Shown here: piece by piece, positions 26,556-34,976 of the stretch
Numbering within the stretch: the first letter of the stretch is position 1
Layout: each line of letters starts with the position of its first letter
Assembly (NCBI RefSeq): GCF_018137945.1
Contig: NZ_CP073089.1
Span: 2,976,001 to 3,040,000, forward strand
Direction of reading: 5' to 3'
Source of the DNA: Brevibacterium sp. W7.2
GTDB taxonomy: Bacteria; Actinomycetota; Actinomycetes; Actinomycetales; Brevibacteriaceae
DNA: 64,000 nucleotides
Position numbers and translations under genes: made by a program
The notes under the pieces: model-generated
Databases searched by the model: none
What the model was told of the DNA's origin: nothing
The model's input: the letters and a program-made list of their open reading frames with translations, nothing else

Positions 26556-27329
26556 TCAGAAGTCAATGTCGATGTGGGCGTCGCGGTCCCAGTCGACGGC
26601 CCAGCCGAGCTCGTCGAGGGCGAAGTCGAGGATGCCGGCGGTGAAGCCCCACACCTTGAAGACGCCGACGTCGAAGGCGGGGGTCGTCAGCGCGAGGTCG
26701 GGACGGGAGAAGCTGCCGCGGTTGGCCGGGGCGACGAGGTCTGCGATGGCGACGCGGTAGACGGAATAGGACTCGGCCTCGTCCATGACGGCGACGACGC
26801 CGGGCACCGCCCAGTAGCCGATGACGGGGGTGACCTGGAACTTGCTCACCGGGATGTAGAGCGGCTCGAGCTGGCCGAGGACGTCGACGCTGGCGGGGAC
26901 GATGCCCGCCTCCTCTTCGGCTTCGCGCAGGGCTGCGGCGATGAGCGAGTCGTCCTCGGGATCGCGTCCGCCCCCGGGGAAGGCGACCTGACCGGGGTGG
27001 TGTCGCAGCGTGCTCGCGCGCTGGAGGAGCACGAGGTCGACGTCGGCGACGCCTTTGTCCTCCAGAGCCGGCAGCACGTCGCGTCCGGCGGCGGTGCGAG
27101 GCTTCCCGCCGCGACCGAAGAGCATGAGGACGGCGGCGTCGCGGACGACGGCATCGCCGCGGGCCTTCGCCCGGCGCAGCCACAGCGGCGATCCCTTAGA
27201 GGCGGCGAGGCGGGTGAGCTGGTCGCGCAGCTCGGCGTCGGCAGGGCTGTCACTGCCTGCCGCCTCGGCGCCGGTCGACCCCGATCCCGTACGGTCGGCA
27301 TCGTGGAGCCCGTGGAGGAAATCGCTCAT
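26556..27329 (-). CDS. Nudix hydrolase, CoA pyrophosphatase type
   Basis: 257 residues from ATG at 27329, overlapping the nth stop (ATGA). The Nudix box runs GGRDPEDDSLIAAALREAEEEAGI-like near residues 124–146 (REAEEEAG core intact; the first acidic position is Asp, as is common in this subfamily), preceded by VAFPGG. This group (NudL/Rv3672c) hydrolyses CoA and acyl-CoA to 3',5'-ADP and phosphopantetheine using Mg or Mn. It is coupled to endonuclease III in the same order as in mycobacteria. The N-terminal 50 residues are family-typical filler. Confidence 0.85.
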   Translation of the reverse strand: MSDFLHGLHDADRTGSGSTGAEAAGSDSPADAELRDQLTRLAASKGSPLWLRRAKARGDAVVRDAAVLMLFGRGGKPRTAAGRDVLPALEDKGVADVDLVLLQRASTLRHHPGQVAFPGGGRDPEDDSLIAAALREAEEEAGIVPASVDVLGQLEPLYIPVSKFQVTPVIGYWAVPGVVAVMDEAESYSVYRVAIADLVAPANRGSFSRPDLALTTPAFDVGVFKVWGFTAGILDFALDELGWAVDWDRDAHIDIDF

Positions 27330-28066
27330 GCCAAGGGCGCCATCTCGTACCGGAACATCTCACGGGCCTTCTCGGGGTCGAGTTCGCCGATGCCGAACGA
27401 CGGGCACAGGGTCATGAGCGGGCACGCTCCGCACGCGGGCCTGCGGGAGTGGCAGATGCGACGGCCGTGGAAGATCACCCGGTGCGAGAGCAGGGTGAGG
27501 TCCTTGGTCTCGAAGAGTCCGGCGATGTCCTCTTCGGCTTTGACCGGGTCCGTCTCCGTCGTCCACCCGAACCGGCGGGCGAGGCGGCCCATATGGGTGT
27601 CGACGGTGATGCCCGGGGTGTCGAAGGCGTTGCCGAGGACGACGTTCGCCGTCTTCCGTCCGACGCCGGCGAGCTCGACGAGCTCCTCCATCGTCCGCGG
27701 CACCTCACCGTCGTACTTCTCGACGAGATCGCCGGCGAGCTTGACGATGTTGCGGGCCTTCGCCCGGTAGAACCCGGTCGAATGGATGAGCTCCTCGACC
27801 TCGCCGAGGTTGGCCACCGCGAGCGCGTGCGCGTCGGGGAAGGCGGCGAAGAGCCCGGGGGTGACCGAATTGACGCGGATGTCCGTCGTCTGCGCGGAGA
27901 GCACGGTGGCGATGAGGAGCTGGAACGGGGTCGCGAAGTCGAGTTCGACCTGGGCGTTGGGGTACACCTCGGCGAGGATCCGGTTCATCTTCCGGGCACG
28001 TCGCTTCTTCCCCAGCGGGGTCTCCTTCGCGAACTTCCGCGCGCTCTTCTCTGCCACCGTCAACAC
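27326..28066 (-). CDS. nth: Endonuclease III (DNA glycosylase/AP lyase)
   Basis: 246 residues from GTG at 28066. The helix-hairpin-helix ELAGVGRKTANVV contains the catalytic lysine, and ITVDTHMGRLARR contains the catalytic aspartate. The iron–sulphur cluster motif is complete: C-x6-C-x2-C-x5-C in CHSRRPACGACPLMTLC. It removes oxidised pyrimidines and cleaves abasic sites in base-excision repair. It is first of a two-gene operon with the Nudix hydrolase and divergent from crp. Confidence 0.97.
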   Translation of the reverse strand: MLTVAEKSARKFAKETPLGKKRRARKMNRILAEVYPNAQVELDFATPFQLLIATVLSAQTTDIRVNSVTPGLFAAFPDAHALAVANLGEVEELIHSTGFYRAKARNIVKLAGDLVEKYDGEVPRTMEELVELAGVGRKTANVVLGNAFDTPGITVDTHMGRLARRFGWTTETDPVKAEEDIAGLFETKDLTLLSHRVIFHGRRICHSRRPACGACPLMTLCPSFGIGELDPEKAREMFRYEMAPLA

Positions 28067-28238
28067 GACTCACCATCCTAATCCGCGGGAATCGAAACCG
28101 CAGTTGTCCCGCTCACACATGAAGGGGACCCAAGCGAGGCAGTCTCCAGGAAACGACAACACACCCTCATATTCCTCATTCATCCGCCCACACGCGCGCA
28201 TTTGGTGGTATAGGTACCCTTGACCAGGTAGATTTATG

Positions 28239-28254
28239 TGTGGAGACCATCACA
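28239..28254. promoter_or_regulatory. Candidate Crp-binding site in the crp leader
   Basis: TGTGGAGACCATCACA matches TGTGA-n6-TCACA with one mismatch and ends 11 bp before the GTG start of crp. Its position downstream of the likely promoter (TATAGG at 28209–28214) suggests autorepression. Confidence 0.55.
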
Positions 28255-28265
28255 AGGAGGACATT

Positions 28266-28943
28266 GTGGATACAGAAGTTGTGCGGGGCGCAACACTATT
28301 TGCCGGACTCGATGACGAATCGACGAGCGCGCTGATGAAGTTCATGAACCCGCGGAGCCTCCGCCGGGGCACCGTGCTCTTCCACGAAGGCGATGCCGGA
28401 GACGAGCTCTACATCGTGTCCACCGGAAAGCTCAAGATCGGCCGCGAGTCCTCCGACGGCCGCGAGAACCTGCTCTCCGTCGTCGGACCGGGTGAGATCA
28501 TCGGCGAGCTCAGCCTCTTCGATCCGGGTCCGCGCTCCTCCACCGTCACCGCGGTCTCCCAGTCCGAGCTGCTCAGCCTCAAGCACGAGGACCTCACGAC
28601 GTGGCTCAAGGATCGCCCGCAGGCGGGACTCAACCTGCTCAAGGCGCTGGCCCAGCGACTGCGCCGGACGAACGAGACGGTCGGCGACCTCGTGTTCTCC
28701 GATGTTCCCGGTCGTGTCGCCAAGGCGCTGCTCGACCTCGCCGCACGCTTCTCGAAGCCGGCTCCCGACGGTGTGCTTGTCGCGCACGACCTCACGCAGG
28801 AGGAGCTCGCCCAGCTCGTCGGTGCCTCCCGTGAGACCGTGAACAAGGCCCTCGCCGACTTCGCCGCCCGTGGCTTCATCCGCCTCGAAGCGCGTTCGGT
28901 CGTCATCCTCGACATGGAGCGCATGCGCAACCGCGCCCGCTGA
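28266..28943 (+). CDS. crp: Crp/Fnr-family regulator (Crp/GlxR-like)
   Basis: 225 residues from GTG at 28266, preceded by AAGGAGG; an ATG at 28236 is in frame but would place the ribosome site inside the gene. The cyclic-nucleotide domain spans residues 1–115 with the phosphate-binding cassette GEIIGELSLFDPGPRSSTV (E and R contacts present). The C-terminal HTH (LTQEELAQLVGASRETVNKAL) contains the R-E-T-V-N recognition helix of Crp/GlxR proteins. It is the global cAMP-responsive regulator in Actinomycetota. A matching operator lies in its own leader. Confidence 0.95.
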   Translation: MDTEVVRGATLFAGLDDESTSALMKFMNPRSLRRGTVLFHEGDAGDELYIVSTGKLKIGRESSDGRENLLSVVGPGEIIGELSLFDPGPRSSTVTAVSQSELLSLKHEDLTTWLKDRPQAGLNLLKALAQRLRRTNETVGDLVFSDVPGRVAKALLDLAARFSKPAPDGVLVAHDLTQEELAQLVGASRETVNKALADFAARGFIRLEARSVVILDMERMRNRAR

Positions 28944-28981
28944 TCACACCCCGCAGGCCCCTAACCGGCCTCCAGAGTGAG

Positions 28982-29013
28982 ACGAACGCCCCGACAGCAG
29001 TCGGGGCGTTCGT
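28982..29013. terminator. Hairpin terminator downstream of crp
   Basis: A perfect 14-bp stem (ACGAACGCCCCGAC and complement) with loop AGCA, 38 bp after the crp stop. Confidence 0.85.
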
Positions 29014-29100
29014 CGTCCGTCCGATAAGTCCAGGTCTCTCGATGAGCGTCCTCGTCGCCCGCCGGCGGTCAGGCTACCGAGGCGGTCGTCCGCTGACCTC

Positions 29101-29865
29101 CTACGCGTCCTCGGCAGCGAGCTCACCGAGGTAGCTGAGCTGGGCGCGCACGATCTGCTCGGCGGCCCCGCGGACGCTGGGATCGACGTCGTGGTAGACG
29201 ATGTCAGTGACCTCAGCCGCCGTCGTCGCACCCTGAGCGAGAGCGGCGCGGACTTGGCCGATGCGCTCCTGCCGGTGGGTGCGGTAGTGGTCGATCACCT
29301 CGGCGGGATTGTCGATCGTCGGTCCGTGCGCCGGTTCGATCCGGGTGTACGCACCGGCATCGAGAAGCGCACGGAGGCGATCGAGGCTGTCGAGATAGTC
29401 GCCGAGGGAGCCTTCCGGGTACGTGACGATCGTCGTCCCCTCCCCGAGGATCGTGTCGCCGCTGAAGAGTACGCCGTCGTAAATGATGCTGATGCTGTCG
29501 CTCGTGTGCCCCGGGGTCGCGACGACCTCGAGGACATCGGCAGGATCGCTGCCGAACGCGATCCGCTGCCCATCGCGCACCGGCGGGGTGTGCCGGGCGA
29601 ATCGGTCGAGCACCGCATAGACGGGCACCTCGGGCGCCCATTCGTCGACGGACCCGAGCATATCGGAATGATCGGCGTGCTGGTGGGTGAGGACGATCGC
29701 GGTCAGTCTCCGGTCCCCCACCTCGGCGAGGATGGCCTCCCGGTGCTCCGCCAGCTCCGGTCCCGGGTCGATGACCACCGCCGAGGTGTCATCGGCCGAG
29801 GCGATGACGTACGTATTCGTCCCGGTCAGGGTCATCGGTGAGGGATTGTTCGCGCGGATCCTCAT
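29101..29865 (-). CDS. MBL-fold metallo-hydrolase (LACTB2/Rv3677c-like)
   Basis: 254 residues from ATG at 29865, overlapping the upstream gene's stop (ATGA); ATG is well placed before MRIRANNPSPMTLTGTNTY. Zinc ligands: THQHADHSD near residue 60, VATPGHTSD, and SGDTILGEG, with EPAHGP near the end. The C-terminal helix-rich part (DHYRTHRQERIGQV) is like LACTB2, whose members are endoribonucleases or hydrolases. Fourth gene of an operon DUF4177–ridA–Nudix-like–MBL, the same order I recall in mycobacteria apart from the Nudix-like member. Confidence 0.9.
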   Translation of the reverse strand: MRIRANNPSPMTLTGTNTYVIASADDTSAVVIDPGPELAEHREAILAEVGDRRLTAIVLTHQHADHSDMLGSVDEWAPEVPVYAVLDRFARHTPPVRDGQRIAFGSDPADVLEVVATPGHTSDSISIIYDGVLFSGDTILGEGTTIVTYPEGSLGDYLDSLDRLRALLDAGAYTRIEPAHGPTIDNPAEVIDHYRTHRQERIGQVRAALAQGATTAAEVTDIVYHDVDPSVRGAAEQIVRAQLSYLGELAAEDA

Positions 29866-30836
29866 GTGTCCTCGTTCTCCTCGTCGACCACGGCGTCGTC
29901 GTCCTCGCCGCCCAGGCTCATGAGGCTCGGGCTCTCGTCCTTCTCGTCGTCGCCGACGGCCACCTCGTTGTCGCGCAGCGTTCCCTTGCGATGGAAGTCG
30001 CGGCGGGGCTGGATGATCAGCCGCCATTCCCCGTCCTCGTCGATGATCTCCGGACGCAGCGGGTGGATGTCGCGCACCTGCGCCATGGCGGCACCGACGC
30101 TGTGGACGGGCACGAGGCTCTCGACGATGAGGCGGGTGCTCGCACTGATCCGGTTCGGATCGTCGGCCGCATCGGCGAGGATCTCCTCGGGCCGCTGCCA
30201 CCGCCCCGAGCTCTCGTTCGAGGTGAGGAAGTCGACCTCCTGACCGAACGGCACCGCGGCGAGGAAGTACGTCGTGTCGAAGCGGTGGAGCTGCGTGGCG
30301 GTGTTGATCCACCGCATCCACGGTTTGAGCAGATCCGGGCGCAGCTTGAGATCGCGCTCGCGCAGCACCTGCGTCCAGCCGATCTCATTCGACAGGAGCT
30401 TGTACCGGACGGACTGCCAGTCCGTCTGCGGCGAGGCGACGAGGTCATGGTCGACGTTCTCGGCGAGCATGACGCCGGTCGCCGCGAACGCAACCCGTGC
30501 GGCCGCCGAGAACTGCTGCAGCGCCCGCGACTTGTTCTCCAGCGCCAGCGTCCGCGCACAGCGCGTCGACTTCCACCCGGTCACCGGAACATTGCGCAGG
30601 TCGGTGGGCCGCAGCTCCCCCACCGGGTAGGCGAGCCGGTTGCGGTCCTCGACCCCGCGCACGTCGAGCTGGCGGGTCACGAACGTCTCGAGCCCCTCCC
30701 GGGTGTCCCGGACGAGGATGATCGCCGAGGCGGGACGCGGAGGCTCGGGAACGGGCCGCCGCCCCTCGGTGCGCCAGAGATCGAGCAGCCAGGTCAGCTC
30801 CGAGGAGACGGGCAGATTGCGTCCGCTAAGCGGCAT
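29862..30836 (-). CDS. Nudix-fold protein with degenerate active site
   Basis: 324 residues from ATG at 30836, overlapping the end of ridA by 11 bp. Overall layout resembles NUDT19-type Nudix hydrolases: an AIILVRDT opening strand, a central helix, and a long C-terminal domain. However the Nudix box region reads ARVAFAATGVMLAEN where active members have RETFEESGVLLA-like sequence; the catalytic glutamates are replaced by V and A, and the preceding FPGG is YPVG. It is probably inactive or has a different role, such as nucleotide-ligand binding. The C-terminus is acidic (DDAVVDEENEDT). Confidence 0.75.
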   Translation of the reverse strand: MPLSGRNLPVSSELTWLLDLWRTEGRRPVPEPPRPASAIILVRDTREGLETFVTRQLDVRGVEDRNRLAYPVGELRPTDLRNVPVTGWKSTRCARTLALENKSRALQQFSAAARVAFAATGVMLAENVDHDLVASPQTDWQSVRYKLLSNEIGWTQVLRERDLKLRPDLLKPWMRWINTATQLHRFDTTYFLAAVPFGQEVDFLTSNESSGRWQRPEEILADAADDPNRISASTRLIVESLVPVHSVGAAMAQVRDIHPLRPEIIDEDGEWRLIIQPRRDFHRKGTLRDNEVAVGDDEKDESPSLMSLGGEDDDAVVDEENEDT

Positions 30837-31299
30837 CGTCCTCGACCTCGACGACGACCTCGACCTCGACGGGAGTGCCGAGGGGCAGGGTGTTGACGCC
30901 GACGGCGCTGCGCGCGTGCTGGCCCTTCTCGCCGAAGATCTCACCGTAGAGCTCGGAGACGCCGTTGATGACGGCCGGCTGCTGGGTGAAGTCGTCGGTC
31001 GAGTTGACGAAGCCGGTGACCTTGACGACGCGGACGATCCTGTCGAGATCCCCGATCACCGAGGCGATGGCCGCCAGGGCGTTGAGCCCGGCGATCCTGG
31101 CCAGCTGATAGCCGGTGTCGACGTCGACCTCGGCGCCGAGGTGGCCCGTCGTCGGCAGGGAGCCGTCGACGACCGGCAGCTGACCCGAGGTGTAGACGTA
31201 GTTGCCGGTGCGCAGCGCGGGGACGTAGACGCCGGCGGGGGCGGCGACCGTGGGCAGCTCAAGGTCGAGTTCGGCGATGCGGTCGAGCACTTTCGACAT
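30826..31299 (-). CDS. RidA family protein
   Basis: 157 residues from ATG at 31299. The YjgF/RidA fold is indicated by GNYVYTSGQLPVVDG (residues 32–46), LNALAAIASVIGDLDRIVRVVKVTGFV in the middle and GQHARSAVGVNTLPLGTPVEVEVVVEV at the end, with the conserved arginine (R in HARSAVG). RidA proteins hydrolyse reactive enamine/imine intermediates produced by PLP enzymes. Subfamily member with N-terminal extension. It lies between DUF4177 and the Nudix-like gene in one operon. Confidence 0.93.
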   Translation of the reverse strand: MSKVLDRIAELDLELPTVAAPAGVYVPALRTGNYVYTSGQLPVVDGSLPTTGHLGAEVDVDTGYQLARIAGLNALAAIASVIGDLDRIVRVVKVTGFVNSTDDFTQQPAVINGVSELYGEIFGEKGQHARSAVGVNTLPLGTPVEVEVVVEVEDDAA

Positions 31300-31329
31300 G
31301 GGTGGTCTCCTTCGACGAGGTGCGGTGGG

Positions 31330-31485
31330 TCAGGCCTTGGGGCGCTTGAGGTAGGCGACGAGTCCGTTGTTGTCCGGTCCGGGCACGACCTGCACGAGTT
31401 CGTAGCCGTCCTCACCCCACTGGTCGAGGATCTGCTTCGTCGCGTGGACGATTAGCGGAACGGTGGCGTATTCCCACTTGGTCAT
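31330..31485 (-). CDS. DUF4177 small protein
   Basis: 51 residues from ATG at 31485, with AAGGAG just before it. MTKWEYATVPLIVHATKQIL and DGYELVQVVPG are the DUF4177 pattern (a short strand–helix–strand unit); the end reads GLVAYLKRPKA. Function unknown; it is conserved immediately upstream of ridA in Actinomycetota. It begins the operon, 30 bp before ridA. Confidence 0.85.
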   Translation of the reverse strand: MTKWEYATVPLIVHATKQILDQWGEDGYELVQVVPGPDNNGLVAYLKRPKA

Positions 31486-31671
31486 GGCTCTCCTTGCCTG
31501 GTTGTCGTCGCCCGGGTCGCCCGGGCGGGATCGGGCGTCGTCGGTGCCCGGAGGACCCGCGACGACGCCGCTCCCCACACTAGCGGAGATGCGCTGGGCG
31601 TGGGGCATCGCCGACACATGCGAAGCGGGGCGAGACGACATGGTCTGTCGTCTCGCCCCGCTGGGTCTGGC

Positions 31672-34008
31672 TCAGTTGCCGCCGAGGCCGGGAGCTTCGT
31701 CCCCGCCGCCGTCGCCTCCGCCGCCGGTGCCGCCTCCGCCACCGCCACCGCTCTGGGAGCCGCCGCCACCGCCACCGCCACCGGTGCCGCCGCCTCCGCC
31801 TCCGCTGCCGGTGCCTCCACCGCCGCCGTTCGAGCTGCCGCCGCTGCCGGATCCACCGCCGCTGCCGCCGCCCTGGAAGTACTTCGAGCTGGGCTTGGGG
31901 AACCCGGTGTTGCCCTTCGTGTACTTCACGGCCTTGCTCATGTACGACTGCCAGGTCTTACCGGAGATCGTCGCACCGTAGATCTGGCCGCGGACCTTGC
32001 CCTTGCTGTTCTTGCGCCAGTCGCGGGTACCGCTGGGGTCACCGGTCCACACGGCCGTCGACAGGGTCTTCGTGAAGCCGAGCAGCCAGGTGTGGCCGAC
32101 CTCGAAGTTCGTCGTACCGGTCTTCGCGCCGGCCGGAACGCCGATGCCGAGGCTGCTCGTCGTGCCGCCGTTGAACGTCTGCGACAGCGCGTACGCGACG
32201 CCGCGGGCGACGTCCTTGTCGAGCACCTGCTTGCAACCCTCACCGGGGACGTCCATGTTCTTGCCGTTGCGGTCGGTGATCTCGAGGATCGGCTTCGGGC
32301 CGCAGAACTCTCCGTCGTTGGCGAACGTCGCGAACGCGGCCGCCATGGCGATCGGGGTCGTCTCCGTCGTTCCGAGGATCGACGAGGGCGAGAGCGCCTG
32401 GATGAAGCCGGCGTCGTCAGCCTGGTCCAGCGGTGCGCCGCTGCCGTAGCGGATGCCGAGATCCGTCGCGGTGTTCATGATCTCGCACATGTTGAGCTGG
32501 TTGCCGATCGCGGCGTAACCGGTGTTGACCGACTTCTTGGTCGCCTCGAGCACGGACATCGAGCCGTTGCCGCCGCCGTCACCGGCGTTGTTCGGATCCC
32601 AGTCGCCGCCCATCGCGGGGCAGCCGCTGTACTTCCACGAGCTCGCCGGGAAGTTGCGCTTCGTCGCATTCACCGTCGCGTTGAGGCTCTTGCCCTCCTT
32701 GAGCCATGTCGCGAGCACGAACGGCTTCCATGTCGATCCGACTTGGAACCCACCACCGCCGTTGTGCTTCTTGTCGACTGTGTAGTTGATGCTCGTCTTG
32801 GTGTTCTTGTCCTCTTCGCTGACCTCCCCGACCGTGTACTCACGGTTCTCGGCCATGGCGATGACCTCGCCGGTGCCGGGTTCGATCGTCACCAGCGCGT
32901 GGCCGGCACCCGAGGGGTCGCCGACGGGAACGCGCTTCTTGACCTCTTTGTCCGCGATCTTCTGGATGTCGGGGTTGAGGCTAGTCGTGATCGTCAGACC
33001 GCCGCGCTGGAGGAGCGCGAGCCGGTCTTCGACGGTCTCACCGAAGGATTCGTCGTTCTTGATGACGTTGGAGACGTAGTCGCAGAAGAACTCCGCGTTG
33101 TTCTCAGCGGCGGAACAGCCGTTCGGCGTCTCCTTGAGGTTGAGGTCGAGGCCCGTCTTGACCGCCTCGTCATACTCCGCCTGCGTGATGTGGCCGTACT
33201 TGAGCATCTGTCCGAGCACGACGTTGCGACGTTCGAGCACGGCGTCGGGGAATCGCTGCGGGTTGAACGCCGCAGGGTTCTGGACGATGCCGGCGAGCAT
33301 CGCCGACTGCTGGATGTTGAGGTCCTTGGCGTCGATGCCCCAGTACCGATACGCGGCCGCCTGAACGCCGTAGACGTTCGGCGAGCCCGAGTAGTTGTTG
33401 ATGTTGAGGTAGCGGTTGAGGATCTCCTGCTTGCTGTACTTGTTCTCGACCGCCACGGCGAGTTTGGCCTCACGGAGCTTGCGCGCGTAGCCGGCGGTGC
33501 CCTCCGACTCCTTCGCGGCGTCGATGCCTGCCTGGTTCGACTCCGCGTTGGCGTTCTCCGCCAGCACGTTCTTCACGTACTGCTGAGTCAGCGTCGATCC
33601 GCCCTGCGTCGTCGAGGAGACCATGTTGTGCACGGCCGCGCGGGCGATGCCCTCGAGGTCGATGCCGCCGTGGTCGAAGAACCGGTAGTCCTCGACGGAG
33701 ATCGTCGCGTCCTGCATCGGCTGCGAGATCTCCTCGAGGGGAACCTCGACGCGGTTCTGCCAGTAGAAGTCGGCGATCTTCGAGCCGTCGGCTGCGAGCA
33801 TCGTCGACTTCTCGCCGAGGTCGCGTTCCTCGAGGGTCGCGGGAAGGGCGTTGAAGATGTCGACCGCGCTATTCGCGCTGGCGGTGGCGACACCGACTCC
33901 GGGGATGGCAAGACCGGCGGCCACGATTCCAGCCACCGCGCTCACCGCGACGAACTGGAGGAAGGCCGCCATCTTGGTCGGTTCAGCATTTGACTCAGGA
34001 GACACCAT
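31672..34008 (-). CDS. Bifunctional penicillin-binding protein (class A)
   Basis: 778 residues from ATG at 34008; GTG at 34044 is an alternative start. After a membrane anchor (VAVSAVAGIVAAGLAIPG) comes the GT51 transglycosylase (SVEDYRFFDHGGIDLEG, with catalytic Glu) and then the transpeptidase with SxxK (GSTWKPF), SxN (TKKSVNTGYAAI) and KTG (AKTGTTNFEVG). It polymerises and cross-links peptidoglycan outside the membrane; PonA2-like by context. The last ~80 residues are almost all Gly and Ser (tail after about residue 695), an unusually long glycine tail. It precedes the phosphoesterase gene in genome order, same strand. Confidence 0.95.
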   Translation of the reverse strand: MVSPESNAEPTKMAAFLQFVAVSAVAGIVAAGLAIPGVGVATASANSAVDIFNALPATLEERDLGEKSTMLAADGSKIADFYWQNRVEVPLEEISQPMQDATISVEDYRFFDHGGIDLEGIARAAVHNMVSSTTQGGSTLTQQYVKNVLAENANAESNQAGIDAAKESEGTAGYARKLREAKLAVAVENKYSKQEILNRYLNINNYSGSPNVYGVQAAAYRYWGIDAKDLNIQQSAMLAGIVQNPAAFNPQRFPDAVLERRNVVLGQMLKYGHITQAEYDEAVKTGLDLNLKETPNGCSAAENNAEFFCDYVSNVIKNDESFGETVEDRLALLQRGGLTITTSLNPDIQKIADKEVKKRVPVGDPSGAGHALVTIEPGTGEVIAMAENREYTVGEVSEEDKNTKTSINYTVDKKHNGGGGFQVGSTWKPFVLATWLKEGKSLNATVNATKRNFPASSWKYSGCPAMGGDWDPNNAGDGGGNGSMSVLEATKKSVNTGYAAIGNQLNMCEIMNTATDLGIRYGSGAPLDQADDAGFIQALSPSSILGTTETTPIAMAAAFATFANDGEFCGPKPILEITDRNGKNMDVPGEGCKQVLDKDVARGVAYALSQTFNGGTTSSLGIGVPAGAKTGTTNFEVGHTWLLGFTKTLSTAVWTGDPSGTRDWRKNSKGKVRGQIYGATISGKTWQSYMSKAVKYTKGNTGFPKPSSKYFQGGGSGGGSGSGGSSNGGGGGTGSGGGGGGTGGGGGGGGSQSGGGGGGGTGGGGDGGGDEAPGLGGN

Positions 34009-34063
34009 GAAACCAAGTTTAACCAACCGCAGATGAGCGCTCACTCAAAGAACGGTGAAAACC

Positions 34064-34966
34064 CTAGGGGCGGGGCACCAGGGTGAGCAGTGCGACTTCC
34101 GGTGGTGAGGCGAAACGCACCGGTGAGAACGGTGAGAACCCGAGGCCGGCGGAGATCTCGACGATTGCATCACGATATGGGAACACTCCGCGTGCCCGTG
34201 TCCGATCGAGGTCGCAGTTCGTCACCGGCGCGCCCCAGAACGGCACCCGGATCTGACCGCCGTGAGTGTGTCCGGCCATGATGAGGTCGGCTCCCGCCGA
34301 GGCGAACGCCTCCAGGGTGCGGGAGTAGGGGGCGTGCGTGACGCCGATCGTCAGCTCCGCCGCAGGATCGAAGTGCGGGAAGACCAGCTCGCCGGCGGCG
34401 TCGAGGCGGATCCGGTCACGATCGATATGGGCATCGCCGAGCCCCGCGAAGCCGATGCGGGTCCCCCGGATCTCCAGCACCGCCTCGGCGTTGTCGAGGA
34501 ACACCCACCCGCGGTCCTCGAACCCGCGGACCAGGGACCTGACGTCGAGGTCGGGTTCGGTGCGGTGCTTGACCTCCGAGGGCGAGCGCAGGTACTTCGC
34601 GGGATTCTTCGCCTGCGGGGAGAAGAAGTCGTTGGATCCGAGGACGAAGACGCCGGGGACATCGAGCAGGCCGTCGAAGACGTCGAGGACGGTCGGCACG
34701 ATGTCGGCGGAGAGGTTGTCTCCGGTGTTGACGACGAGGTCGGGCTCGAGCCTCGTCAGACCCGCCACCCACGCGGCCCGATGCCTCTGCCACGAGGTGA
34801 GGTGGAGGTCGGCGACGTGGAGGATGCGGATCGGCTCGGCACCGGCCGGCAGCAGCGGCAGGGTGTGGCGGCGGACGGTGAAGAGGTGGGGTTCGATGCC
34901 CGCTCCCCAGATGCCGGCGGCCGCGGGGACGGCGAGGGCACCGGCGACAAGTGCGCGTTTCTTCAT
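34064..34966 (-). CDS. Membrane-anchored metallophosphoesterase
   Basis: 300 residues from ATG at 34966. The N-terminal 22 residues (KKRALVAGALAVPAAAGIWG) form a signal/anchor. Metal-binding motifs are complete: VADLHL, NTGDNLSADI, GSNDFF, THAPY and GHTHGGQIRVP. The family cleaves phosphomono- or diesters, or pyrophosphate bonds of lipid precursors such as UDP-diacylglucosamine. It is next to the penicillin-binding protein, as in mycobacteria (PonA2–Rv3683 order), which suggests an envelope role. Confidence 0.93.
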   Translation of the reverse strand: MKKRALVAGALAVPAAAGIWGAGIEPHLFTVRRHTLPLLPAGAEPIRILHVADLHLTSWQRHRAAWVAGLTRLEPDLVVNTGDNLSADIVPTVLDVFDGLLDVPGVFVLGSNDFFSPQAKNPAKYLRSPSEVKHRTEPDLDVRSLVRGFEDRGWVFLDNAEAVLEIRGTRIGFAGLGDAHIDRDRIRLDAAGELVFPHFDPAAELTIGVTHAPYSRTLEAFASAGADLIMAGHTHGGQIRVPFWGAPVTNCDLDRTRARGVFPYRDAIVEISAGLGFSPFSPVRFASPPEVALLTLVPRP

Positions 34967-34976
34967 TCGCCCCAGT

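Noticed and set aside
31600-33993. Long open frame antisense to the penicillin-binding protein (about 797 codons)
   Set aside because: Composition is Arg/Val/Ala/Gly-rich as expected from the mirrored codon pattern; the sense strand has all PBP motifs.
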